Assembly: GCA_002425405.1 (NCBI GenBank)
Contig: DIME01000100.1
Coordinates: forward strand, 16,157 to 47,037
Source: Candidatus Accumulibacter vicinus
Lineage (GTDB): Bacteria > Pseudomonadota > Gammaproteobacteria > Burkholderiales > Rhodocyclaceae
Direction: 5' to 3'
DNA length: 30,881 nt
Below the pieces are notes generated by a model. That model worked only from the letters and a program-made list of their open reading frames with translations. It did not search any database and was not told the DNA's origin. Numbering within the stretch: the first letter of the stretch is position 1; every line of letters begins with the position of its first letter. A program made the translations under genes and the position numbers. Shown one piece after another: positions 8,298 through 16,181 of this stretch.

Positions 8298-8600
8298 TCA
8301 GGCAGCGCATGCCTTCTGTTCCCGGTTCTCTATCGCCTCCGAGCGCCTGAGCGTAAGCCGGAAACCCTCCTGCGGGCGAATCATCTCTGCCGTGTCGTCA
8401 ATGAAGAGGTCGCCGAGCAGGAAATTGACCTTGGCGAGCATGAAGGGAGAGAGCGCTTCACAGTGTTCGAGAATCAACTCCTCGCCACCTTTCATGGCCT
8501 GTGCCAGTGGACCGTAATGAAAAAGCAGATGTTCCCCGCTCCAGTATTGGTTACCGATCAATTCGTCGAGATCGGTTCGCTCGGTACAGATGTGCATCAT
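8298..8600 (-). CDS. Small hypothetical protein
   Basis: I do not recognise this 100-residue protein. It is rich in acidic and hydrophobic residues (GEHLLFHYGPLAQAMKGGEE, LSPFMLAKVNFLLGDLFIDD), has two cysteines far apart, and shows no signal peptide or membrane segment. It looks like a compact soluble alpha/beta protein. GGAG lies seven bases before the tandem ATG ATG at 8600/8597, which supports this start over a TTG at 8615. It runs opposite to hisD and stops 18 bases from it. It is separated from the acetate operon upstream by about 220 bases that include an inverted repeat, so it is probably a separate transcript. The clear ribosome site and normal protein composition argue that it is real. 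Confidence 0.6.
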   Translation of the reverse strand: MMHICTERTDLDELIGNQYWSGEHLLFHYGPLAQAMKGGEELILEHCEALSPFMLAKVNFLLGDLFIDDTAEMIRPQEGFRLTLRRSEAIENREQKACAA

Positions 8601-8711
8601 CAGATTTCTCCGCAAAGTGAAGCTCTTGCATTGATTAACGGTCTGCTATCGATTCAGGTTGAGTGATTTTTGTCGTTCTGTTGTAAGCAAACAGCGATCT
8701 GGGTTTGCGCC

Positions 8712-8743
8712 CCTGCCGGAATCGGCGGGAGCACCCCGGCAGG
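8712..8743 (-). terminator. Perfect 8-bp inverted repeat downstream of the acetate operon
   Basis: CCTGCCGG (8712-8719) and CCGGCAGG (8736-8743) form an uninterrupted GC-rich stem with a 16-base loop, 77 bases past the stop of the DUF4212 gene. There is no U-tract, so it is not a standard intrinsic terminator. It may mark the 3' end of the operon transcript or protect it. Confidence 0.35.
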
Positions 8744-8819
8744 AAGCCTCCGCACGCCTTGAGGCACGGATCAAATGGACAATTTGGACTTCTGCACGCG
8801 GCATTTCCGGGTGAGCGCA

Positions 8820-9089
8820 TCAGTCTTCCCCCTCCCCGTCATTGACCCCATACTCTTGGTCGAGATGGTTCATGTAGCGGGCGTACCACCAGATGATCAG
8901 CACGTAGATCACCGGCGCTCCCTGGGCACCCATGTAGAAACCGAGCGGCAGACCCAGCAGGGAGATATCCGCCAGGTCGCGTGCGAAGTAACTGGTGACA
9001 AAGGTCACGACAAACCAGATGGCCAGCAGCAAGGCCGTCATTCTGAGGTTGCGCCGCCAGTAGTCCTGCTGCTTTCGCCCGCGTTGCAC
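8820..9089 (-). CDS. DUF4212 small subunit of a sodium/solute symporter
   Basis: This 89-residue membrane protein matches the DUF4212 family, the small partner of VC_2705-type sodium/solute symporters. It has a basic, aromatic N-terminus (QQDYWRRNLR) followed by two hydrophobic helices (TALLLAIWFVVTFVTSYFA and APVIYVLIIWWYARYM), and ends in an acidic tail. I place the start at GTG 9089 because CGGAG sits six bases before it and the protein then has normal family length. A longer frame begins with TTG at 9203 inside the large-subunit gene but adds a non-homologous stretch. The gene comes after the large subunit, 73 bases downstream. In most genomes I know the small subunit comes first. It presumably assembles with or stabilises the large subunit. 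Confidence 0.88.
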   Translation of the reverse strand: MQRGRKQQDYWRRNLRMTALLLAIWFVVTFVTSYFARDLADISLLGLPLGFYMGAQGAPVIYVLIIWWYARYMNHLDQEYGVNDGEGED

Positions 9090-9162
9090 GTATCGCTCCG
9101 TGGTTACGGAAGACTGCCCCGGACCCCGGCGAACGCGAGGCGGCTTGCCCCTGGAGCAGCGC

Positions 9163-11202
9163 TCAACAACGGTCAAATTCCGGGTAACGGACACTTTCGA
9201 CAAAATCCTGGGTTTCCTGGCTGGGTGGCCGGCCGAACAGGCTGACCACGATGATCGTCAGAAAGCCGACAGCAACGCCCCATACGCCGGCCGCAGTTGA
9301 CTGAATCCCCAGCCAGGGTTCCATGCCGATACCGTGGATTCCCAACCACGGAATGGCATCGAAATGGACGCGCACCATGTAATAAATGGTTACCAGCAGG
9401 CCAACCACCATACCACTGACCGCGCCTGCCGATGTCGCCCGCTTCCAGAAGATGCCGAGAATCAATGCCGGGAAAAAAGCTGATCCGGCCAGCGAGAACG
9501 CCCAGGCGACCATGAACAGGATGGTCGCCGGTTTCTGTGAGGCGACGCTGGCCGCCAGGACTGCAACCACCAGCAACAGTGACTTGGAAACCACCAGTCG
9601 CCATTGTGTGCTCGCCTGAGGGCGAAAAACCTTGTAATAGACGTCGTGCGCCAGCGCACTGGCAATCGTCAGCAGCAACCCGTCTGCGGTGGACAGCGCA
9701 GCAGCGAGCGCACCGGCGGCCACCAGACCGGAAATGACGTACGGCAGGCCGGCAATTTCCGGGGTTGCCAGCAGAATCACGTCGGGGTTGAGTGACAACT
9801 CGGCGAGTTGCAGGATGCCATCGCCGTTGATGTCTTCGATTGAAACCATGCCGATCTTGCCCCATGAATTGACCCACCCCGGCAGTTGCGCCATCGACGA
9901 GCCAATCAGATTCGTGTAAATCTCATACTTGGCAAAAGCTGCGTAGGCGGGGGCCGTCAGATACAGGGCCAGGATGAACAACAGCGACCAGAATACCGAG
10001 TTGCGCGCTTCGCGTACGCTGGGTGTCGTGTAGTAACGCATCAGCACATGCGGCAGGGCCGCCGTGCCGACCATCAGGCAGAACACCAGACTCAGGAAAT
10101 TCAAGCGCGCGCCGTCGTTCACCGCCTCGCCCTTCCCGGGATACGGAGTCAGATGGTGATCGGGGGCTGTGCCGCGCTGCGCTGCCTGATGCATCAGGCT
10201 CTCCCAATAACTGCGCGCCTCATCGCTGCTCTTGGGCAACTCCCGGCGCTGCCGCTCGAGAGTCGCCACCTCGCGCATTTGCGCGTTGCTGCCTTTCAGA
10301 TCGTCGATGCGCAGGCTCAGGCTGTGCCGCTCTTCCTCCAGTGAGTCCGGCAGCGCCAGGATGCGGTCGCGGTAGCCATCGGCACGTTCTCTGAAGCGGT
10401 CGCGGGCGTCGAGTTCGGCCGGGTCATCGAAGATCCTTTCCTCGAGAGCCTGCACTTTCTGCAGCACCTGGCCGTAGGTCAACTGCGGCACCGGAATGCC
10501 GCTGACCTGGTACGAAAGAATGGTCACCGGCACCAGATAGGCGACAATCAGGATGGCGTATTGGGCCACCTGCGTCCAGGTGACCGCGCGCATGCCACCC
10601 AGAAAGGAACAGACCAGGATGCCGGCCAGACCGACAAATACTCCGACCTCGAACTGCAGGCCAACAAAGCGGCTGGTAATCAACCCGACGCCATAGATCT
10701 GCGCAACCACATAAACGAAGGACGCCAGGACGGTCGCAAAAACACCGGCCAGCCTCGCCAGATTGCCACCATAACGTGCGGCAAGGAAGTCCGGGATCGT
10801 ATATTGGCCAAAGCGTCGCAGGTAAGGCGCCAGCAGCAGGGCCACCAGAACGTAGCCGCCGGTCCAGCCCATCACGTAGGCCAGGCCCTGATACCCCGAC
10901 AGGTAGAGCGTGCCGGCCAGCCCCATGAACGAGGCCGCACTCATCCAGTCGGAGCCGGTGGCCATGCCATTGAATACCGCCGGCACACGCCGGCCGGCAA
11001 CGTAATACTCGGAAACGCTGGCGGTTCTCGCCAGCACGCCAATCGTCGCGTACAGGAAGATGGTCAGAAAAAGAAAGGAATAACCGATCCAGCGCGGTGG
11101 CATGCCATGCTGCTCAAGCACCGCCAGCGTCCCGATGAAAATGAAGAAACCGACCGTGTAGTAAGCGTAATAGCGACGCAACGGGACGGGGTAATCGACC
11201 AT
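9163..11202 (-). CDS. Sodium/solute symporter large subunit, VC_2705 type (probable acetate or other carboxylate importer)
   Basis: This 679-residue transporter of the SSS family has about 13 hydrophobic segments. Hallmarks include YYVAGRRVPAVFNGMATGSDWMSAASFMG near residues 66-94 and ALSTADGLLLTIASALAHD at 502-520. Two features stand out. Residues about 243-365 are a hydrophilic, highly charged and probably helical insertion between membrane segments. Residues 457-468 (DINGDGILQLAE) match a canonical EF-hand loop, with D457, N459, D461 and E468. I believe the EF-hand-like loop is common in this subfamily. The gene starts 14 bases after the exonuclease stop and is in one operon with DUF294, exonuclease and DUF4212 genes, downstream of acs. 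That context makes acetate or a similar short carboxylate the likely substrate. This is inference: SSS substrates cannot be read from sequence. Confidence 0.9.
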   Translation of the reverse strand: MVDYPVPLRRYYAYYTVGFFIFIGTLAVLEQHGMPPRWIGYSFLFLTIFLYATIGVLARTASVSEYYVAGRRVPAVFNGMATGSDWMSAASFMGLAGTLYLSGYQGLAYVMGWTGGYVLVALLLAPYLRRFGQYTIPDFLAARYGGNLARLAGVFATVLASFVYVVAQIYGVGLITSRFVGLQFEVGVFVGLAGILVCSFLGGMRAVTWTQVAQYAILIVAYLVPVTILSYQVSGIPVPQLTYGQVLQKVQALEERIFDDPAELDARDRFRERADGYRDRILALPDSLEEERHSLSLRIDDLKGSNAQMREVATLERQRRELPKSSDEARSYWESLMHQAAQRGTAPDHHLTPYPGKGEAVNDGARLNFLSLVFCLMVGTAALPHVLMRYYTTPSVREARNSVFWSLLFILALYLTAPAYAAFAKYEIYTNLIGSSMAQLPGWVNSWGKIGMVSIEDINGDGILQLAELSLNPDVILLATPEIAGLPYVISGLVAAGALAAALSTADGLLLTIASALAHDVYYKVFRPQASTQWRLVVSKSLLLVVAVLAASVASQKPATILFMVAWAFSLAGSAFFPALILGIFWKRATSAGAVSGMVVGLLVTIYYMVRVHFDAIPWLGIHGIGMEPWLGIQSTAAGVWGVAVGFLTIIVVSLFGRPPSQETQDFVESVRYPEFDRC

Positions 11203-11216
11203 CGTTCGGTGCTCGC

Positions 11217-11933
11217 CTAGCCGCTCTGGTGCAAGTGGCGACGCGCCTTCTCAAGCTCGATCAGGCTGGCTGGTGTCATGAAGCCTTTGTGCGCGCCGCT
11301 GGCAATCGTGATCTGCAACAACTGGGCCGTGGCATAAGCATCCGAAACGGCGTGGTGACGGCGGATGCTGGCAATTGAGAAGTGGTCCAGCCAGGCATCA
11401 AGACCTCCCCCAGCATGCTCGACATCGCGAAAAAGATCGGGCATCACCCATGCAAGATCGATCCACGCCAGTCCCCAGTCGATACCGAGGCATTCTGTCA
11501 GTGTACGTTCGATCATCGCGGCAACAAACGGCACGTTGTATGCAATCAGTGGCGCCTTGCCGACAAAGTGCAGGAAGGAGATCAACGCGTCGACCAACGG
11601 ATGGCCGGCCACCGGCTCCGAATGCGGGCGCACCGACAGGCCGGGCGCAGGATCGGCACCCGGCTCGGCAGGTTCGGCGAGCAGATGGAAGGCATCCTTG
11701 AAGTCGATCTGCCCGTCGACCACCGCCAAAGCACCGATTGCGCAGAGGCGATCAGTTCTGACGTTGATGCCCGTCGTTTCGACGTCGACCACCACGTAGC
11801 GACAACGATAGTGCGAGCGCTGCAGATCCGGCACAGGCAGTTGGCGCCAAGCGGCGATCAACTGCTGTTGACCGGCGGTCAATGCCGGGTTAGGCGTTTC
11901 CTGGCCACTGAACAATCTGGAAAACCAGGCCAT
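11217..11933 (-). CDS. DnaQ-like 3'-5' exonuclease domain protein with altered motif II
   Basis: This 238-residue protein has the RNase T/DnaQ fold. Motif I is D50-V-E52-T-T-G and motif III is H194-A-V-S-D198, the DEDDh arrangement. In motif II, where the family has N..F-D, this protein reads N133-V-P-F136-V137, so the third metal-binding Asp appears to be Val (GTT rather than GAT or GAC). If so, nuclease activity may be weak or lost. Such exonuclease-like proteins often sit next to DUF294 and SSS symporter genes; the role there is not known to me. The start ATG is two bases after the stop of the DUF294 gene, so translation is probably coupled. No good Shine-Dalgarno sequence is seen. The first 40 residues are a non-conserved leader without a signal peptide. 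Confidence 0.85.
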   Translation of the reverse strand: MAWFSRLFSGQETPNPALTAGQQQLIAAWRQLPVPDLQRSHYRCRYVVVDVETTGINVRTDRLCAIGALAVVDGQIDFKDAFHLLAEPAEPGADPAPGLSVRPHSEPVAGHPLVDALISFLHFVGKAPLIAYNVPFVAAMIERTLTECLGIDWGLAWIDLAWVMPDLFRDVEHAGGGLDAWLDHFSIASIRRHHAVSDAYATAQLLQITIASGAHKGFMTPASLIELEKARRHLHQSG

Positions 11934-11935
11934 GG

Positions 11936-13852
11936 TCAGAGCTGATAATCGAGTTTCAGGCGTGCCTGCAGCTTGCGCGCCTGTCGAAAAGCTTCTTTGA
12001 GGATTCGCCGTTCAATTTCGTTGAGTTCATCGGGTCTGATGAAATTGTCGCCGGCGCGTCCATGTTCCTGCTCGAAATGCTGGTGCCGCAAGCGCAGCAA
12101 CTGGATGAAATTGAACCCTTCGAGGCTTGCAGCCACATCCTCCTGAGAAATGTTCATCAGGGCGCCGGCGCGTTTGATACGCGTCGCCGTGTTCGTCGCC
12201 TCGACCTGACGGGCCAGTGCAAAAACCCGCGCTGCATCGGTGAACAGGCGGACGCCGTACTTTTTGAGGTCGATGGTTCCCGAATGCTCGGGATCGTCGC
12301 TGGTCACAAAGTCACGTATCCTGCCCAGCGGTGGCGACACGCTGAGTGCATTCTGTGCCAGCATGCGCAGGAACAGCGGATTGCCGTTGGTCTGCCGGAA
12401 CAGTGACAGACGCATCCGGTGCGCCAGATTGAAGCGCCCGTAGAGCGGTCGAAAATCGAAGAAAATCGTGGCGTTGAGCAAAGCCTGCGGTTCCGGTGTG
12501 CGTACCCACTGGGCGAATCTTTCCTCCCACTCCTCAAGCGTCAGGCACAGGCCGGGGTTGCTTGCCATGATGTTGCCCTTGCACAGCGGGAAACCGCAGG
12601 TGTCGAGGTCAGCATTGACGTCGCGAGCGAAATCGAGAAAACGCAACTGTGTCAGCTCGCGATCCATGATGTCGGTACAGATATAGACGATGCCGTTATC
12701 CTGATCGGAAATGAAGGTCTGTTCGTCACGCCCCTCCGATCCGAACGACAGCCACGCCCAGTCGATACCGTAGAGGTCATGCCGATCGAGATTGATTTCG
12801 ATGATGCGGCGAGTCACGGTATCGTTGAGGGTCGAGATGAACTGCGTGATCTCCTGCCCGCCAACCCCTTCGGCAAGCATTGTCAGCGACAATTGGCGGA
12901 TATCCTCACGGGCATGCTGCAGCACATCGAGACTGCTCGCCGCGTCGATCGCGTGCCGGATCTGCCGCAGACCGGCACCCTGCAGCTTGAATAGATCCCG
13001 CTCCGAAACCACGCCTTTGAGTCGTCCGCCTTCGTCCACCGCAAGCACATGCCGGATGCCGTGCATGGCCATGGCCAATGCCGCATCATGGGCGTTGGCC
13101 GCCAGCGGCAAGGTCTGCGGGGTGGCCGACATGACGGAGGAGATCGGCTGCTCCAGCGAGGTACCCGGCAAGACAATCCGCTTCAGCACATCGGAAAGCG
13201 TAAAGATGCCCACCGGTTGTTCATCGGCATCAACGACCACCATCGAGCCCAGGTGGCGATCGGCCATCAAGGCAACAACCTGGCGAATCGACGTTTCCGG
13301 CGCCACCGAGACCGGTTCCCGCTTGACAATCACCGCAAGCGGCGAATTCATGGTCTTCTGCTCGGCGGCGCGTTGGGCAAACTGCAGTTGCAACTGCTGC
13401 TGCGACTGCCTGAGCAGGCCGGCGATGTACTGGCTGCAGAAGAGGTTGAAAACCGTACTCTTCTGGGTCAGGGTAAAGAAGTCGTCGGCTGGCAATTCGT
13501 AGCAGAAAACCTCTTCGCGTGCCACGTAGGAACTCGAAGTGGGTCGCTGCGCCATCAGCGCCGCAATCGCGAAGGCCTGCCCCGGACCGAGCGTGTTCGG
13601 CGCAGACTCGACGTTGCTACTACTGGCCACGCCACTGGCCCGCACTTGCACCCTGCCATGCTGCAGAATGTAGAGGGTGCGCGCAACCCCCATCTCGCTC
13701 GAAAGAATCTGCGCACCCTTGGGGTAATGGGCCAGCCGCACATGTTCTGCGAGAAAGCGAAGCGCCTCCGCCTCCATTCGATCAAAGGGCGGGTGGGCCT
13801 GCAGGAACTGGATGCAGGCCGCAACCAGCATCTCCGTTGCACTGTTGCTCAT
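11936..13852 (-). CDS. cNMP-binding / CBS pair / DUF294 nucleotidyltransferase-like regulator
   Basis: This 638-residue soluble protein has four parts. A cyclic-nucleotide-binding fold spans about residues 20-145 and a CBS pair about 170-290 (MADRHLGSMVVVD, GIRHVLAVDEGGRLKG). A DUF294 nucleotidyltransferase domain has the signature GSEGRDEQTFISDQDN at 371-386, the GlnD-like GSxxR...DxD metal site. A C-terminal DUF294_C helical domain follows. The architecture suggests a sensor of adenine nucleotides or cyclic nucleotides that may modify a partner by nucleotidyl transfer; the target is unknown. Position between acs and the symporter genes suggests control of carboxylate uptake. The start ATG 13852 is preceded by GAGGAGCAGGT, a good ribosome site. 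It is 114 bases downstream of acs and two bases upstream of the exonuclease gene. Confidence 0.9.
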   Translation of the reverse strand: MSNSATEMLVAACIQFLQAHPPFDRMEAEALRFLAEHVRLAHYPKGAQILSSEMGVARTLYILQHGRVQVRASGVASSSNVESAPNTLGPGQAFAIAALMAQRPTSSSYVAREEVFCYELPADDFFTLTQKSTVFNLFCSQYIAGLLRQSQQQLQLQFAQRAAEQKTMNSPLAVIVKREPVSVAPETSIRQVVALMADRHLGSMVVVDADEQPVGIFTLSDVLKRIVLPGTSLEQPISSVMSATPQTLPLAANAHDAALAMAMHGIRHVLAVDEGGRLKGVVSERDLFKLQGAGLRQIRHAIDAASSLDVLQHAREDIRQLSLTMLAEGVGGQEITQFISTLNDTVTRRIIEINLDRHDLYGIDWAWLSFGSEGRDEQTFISDQDNGIVYICTDIMDRELTQLRFLDFARDVNADLDTCGFPLCKGNIMASNPGLCLTLEEWEERFAQWVRTPEPQALLNATIFFDFRPLYGRFNLAHRMRLSLFRQTNGNPLFLRMLAQNALSVSPPLGRIRDFVTSDDPEHSGTIDLKKYGVRLFTDAARVFALARQVEATNTATRIKRAGALMNISQEDVAASLEGFNFIQLLRLRHQHFEQEHGRAGDNFIRPDELNEIERRILKEAFRQARKLQARLKLDYQL

Positions 13853-13880
13853 ACCTGCTCCTCGATCGCCAGAATTTGAC

Positions 13881-13906
13881 AGGCCGGCACCTCCTGGCGC
13901 CGGCCT
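13881..13906 (-). other. Perfect 8-bp inverted repeat between acs and the DUF294 gene
   Basis: AGGCCGGC (13881-13888) and GCCGGCCT (13899-13906) pair around a 10-base loop. On the transcribed minus strand the loop reads GCCAGGAGGT, so a full anti-SD match (AGGAGGT) is displayed in the loop, about 36 bases before the DUF294 start. No U-tract follows. It may be an RNA-processing or stability element that sets acs apart from the downstream genes. Confidence 0.35.
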
Positions 13907-13966
13907 GGAAGCCTGCTTTACGACCGGGCGCTCAAGCGCGGCGCCAGGTACCTTGGTCTGCCTCGA

Positions 13967-15931
13967 TCAACCGCGGAGTTGCTCCAGAATCGCCGGGTTC
14001 TCGAGCGTCGAGACATCCTGCGCGGTTGTTTCGCCTCTGGCGAGAGAGCGCAGCAGACGACGCATGATCTTGCCCGAACGCGTTTTTGGCAGGTTCTCGC
14101 CGAAGCGCAGATCCTTTGGCTTGGCAATCGGACCAATCTCGCGGCCAACATGGTCCTGCAACTCCTTGACCATCCTCTTCGCCGCTTCGCCGGTTGGCCG
14201 CGCACCCTTCAGCACCACAAAGGCACAGATTGCTTCGCCGGTCAGATCATCCGGGCGACCGACCACAGCCGCTTCCGCCACCATCGGGTGTGAAACCAGT
14301 GCAGACTCGATCTCCATGGTCCCCATGCGATGACCGGAAACGTTCAGCACATCGTCGATACGACCGGTGATCGTGAAATAACCCGTGTTGATATCGCGGA
14401 TCGAACCGTCGCCAGCAAGGTAGAGCTTGCCGGCGAAATCATCGGGGTAATACGATTTCTTGAAACGCTCAGGATCACCCCAGATATTGCGAATCATCGC
14501 CGGCCAGGGCTTTTTCACGACCAGCAGCCCCCCCTTGCCCCAGTCGAGTTCGGTCCCGGTTTCGTCGACAACGGCCGCATCGATCCCCGGGAAGGGCAAG
14601 GTGCAGGAACCCGGCACCAACGGGGTCGCACCCGGCAGCGGCGTAATCATGTGGCCACCGGTCTCGGTCTGCCAGAAGGTGTCAACAATCGGGCAACGGG
14701 CACCGCCAACGCTGTCGTAGTACCACTGCCAGGCCGCCGGGTTGATCGGTTCGCCAACGGTACCGAGCAGGCGAAGCGACGACAGGTCGTACTGGGTCGG
14801 CGCAACTGACGGATTGGTATCGGCCGCCTTGATCAGCGAGCGGATGGCGGTCGGTGCGGTGTAGAAGATGTTGACTTTGTGGTCCTGGATCATCTTCCAG
14901 AAACGGCCGGCATCCGGATAGGTCGGGATGCCTTCGAAGACCATCTCGGTGCCGCCGCAGGCCAGGGGGCCGTAGGTAATATAGGTGTGACCGGTCACCC
15001 AGCCGATATCCGCAGTGCACCAGAAAAGATCGTTCGGCTTCAGGTCGAAGGTCCACTTCATGGTCAGAATGGCATGCAGCAGGTACCCGCCTGTCGAGTG
15101 CTGCACCCCCTTCGGCTTGCCGGTCGAACCCGAGGTATAAAGGAGGAACAAGGGGTGCTCGGCACCGACCCACTCCGGCTCGCAAACGTCGGACTGTCCA
15201 GCGATGACGTCGTGCCACCAGATGTCTCGGCCGGCAACCATATGGCAGGCGCCGCCAGTGCGCTGAAAGACGATCACATCCTTGACCGACTCGCACCCAC
15301 CCAGCGCAATGCCCTCGTCGACGGCCGGCTTGAGCGGGATCTTCTTGCCACCGCGGCATTGCTCGTCGGCGGTAATCACTGCTACGGCACCGGCGTCGTT
15401 GATCCGGTCACGTACCGACTGTGCCGAAAAACCACCGAAAACGACCGAGTGAATGGCGCCGATGCGCGCACAGGCCTGCATCGCAACGATGCCCTCAACG
15501 CCCATCGACATGTAGATCAGCACCCGGTCGCCCTTCTTGATGCCTCGTGCGCGAAGCCCATTGGCGAACTGGCTGACTCGCGACAGCAGTTCATGGTAGG
15601 TCACCCGTTTGACTTCGCCGTCATCGGCTTCGAAAACGATCGCCACCTTGTCGCCGAGACCGGCTTCGATATTGCGATCGAGGCAGTTGTACGAAACATT
15701 CAGTGTGCCATCGGCAAACCACTTGAAGAAGGGCGCATTGGAATCGTCAAGCACCTGCGTAAACGGCGTTCTCCAGGACACATGCTCACGGGCCAGACGG
15801 CCCCAGTAACCGGTGTAATCGTTTGCTGCCTCGGCGCACAGCGCCCGGTAGGCGTCCATGCCCGAAATCGTGGCCTGCTTGACAAATTCAGCAGAGGGCT
15901 CAAAAAAATTTACGGCCTCGTTCAATGACAT
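13967..15931 (-). CDS. acs: Acetyl-CoA synthetase (AMP-forming)
   Basis: Acs activates acetate to acetyl-CoA through acetyl-AMP in the cytoplasm. The 654-residue product is the normal length. It has the phosphate-binding loop YTSGSTGKPKG at 265-275, TFWQTETGGHMITPLPG, the hinge region around GRIDDVLNVSGHRMGT, and PKTRSGKIMRR with Lys621. Lys621 is the catalytic lysine that in homologues is reversibly acetylated to switch the enzyme off. AGGAGA six bases before ATG 15931 supports the start. It is the first gene of the minus-strand acetate cluster and is divergent from the UPF0114 gene across a 250-base gap. In E. coli acs is likewise followed by a symporter pair (yjcH-actP), of a different subtype. 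Confidence 0.97.
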   Translation of the reverse strand: MSLNEAVNFFEPSAEFVKQATISGMDAYRALCAEAANDYTGYWGRLAREHVSWRTPFTQVLDDSNAPFFKWFADGTLNVSYNCLDRNIEAGLGDKVAIVFEADDGEVKRVTYHELLSRVSQFANGLRARGIKKGDRVLIYMSMGVEGIVAMQACARIGAIHSVVFGGFSAQSVRDRINDAGAVAVITADEQCRGGKKIPLKPAVDEGIALGGCESVKDVIVFQRTGGACHMVAGRDIWWHDVIAGQSDVCEPEWVGAEHPLFLLYTSGSTGKPKGVQHSTGGYLLHAILTMKWTFDLKPNDLFWCTADIGWVTGHTYITYGPLACGGTEMVFEGIPTYPDAGRFWKMIQDHKVNIFYTAPTAIRSLIKAADTNPSVAPTQYDLSSLRLLGTVGEPINPAAWQWYYDSVGGARCPIVDTFWQTETGGHMITPLPGATPLVPGSCTLPFPGIDAAVVDETGTELDWGKGGLLVVKKPWPAMIRNIWGDPERFKKSYYPDDFAGKLYLAGDGSIRDINTGYFTITGRIDDVLNVSGHRMGTMEIESALVSHPMVAEAAVVGRPDDLTGEAICAFVVLKGARPTGEAAKRMVKELQDHVGREIGPIAKPKDLRFGENLPKTRSGKIMRRLLRSLARGETTAQDVSTLENPAILEQLRG

Positions 15932-16144
15932 GTCCGGTCTCCTGTTTAGGTATTGGTAGAGAATTCAAGAAAGCGATGCTGCAAGTAACGAAAAACTCGT
16001 TGTTCGCGCCCCCTGCCCAGCGAAAGGCAGATCTATAAGCGGCTGGTCCTGCCTCTTGTCACGCCAAGTGGGCCAGATTAGACGCCGCCAATCTTACATA
16101 CCACTTACGGCATGCCGCAACACAACGGAAACAGGCCTTGATGC

Positions 16145-16150
16145 TAGAAT
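16145..16150 (+). promoter_or_regulatory. Possible -10 element (TAGAAT) for the UPF0114 gene
   Basis: TAGAAT lies 32 bases before the ATG at 16182 in the acs/UPF0114 divergent gap. There is no clear -35 match. It is the third copy of this hexamer 29-41 bases before a start codon in this window. Confidence 0.3.
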
Positions 16151-16181
16151 CTCGCTTCCCACCTCTTCCACCGCTAAGCAA

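Noticed and set aside
9090..9203. Longer N-terminus for the DUF4212 protein from TTG 9203
   Set aside because: It overlaps the large-subunit gene, adds an Arg/Pro-rich stretch absent from the family, and GTG 9089 has a proper ribosome site.
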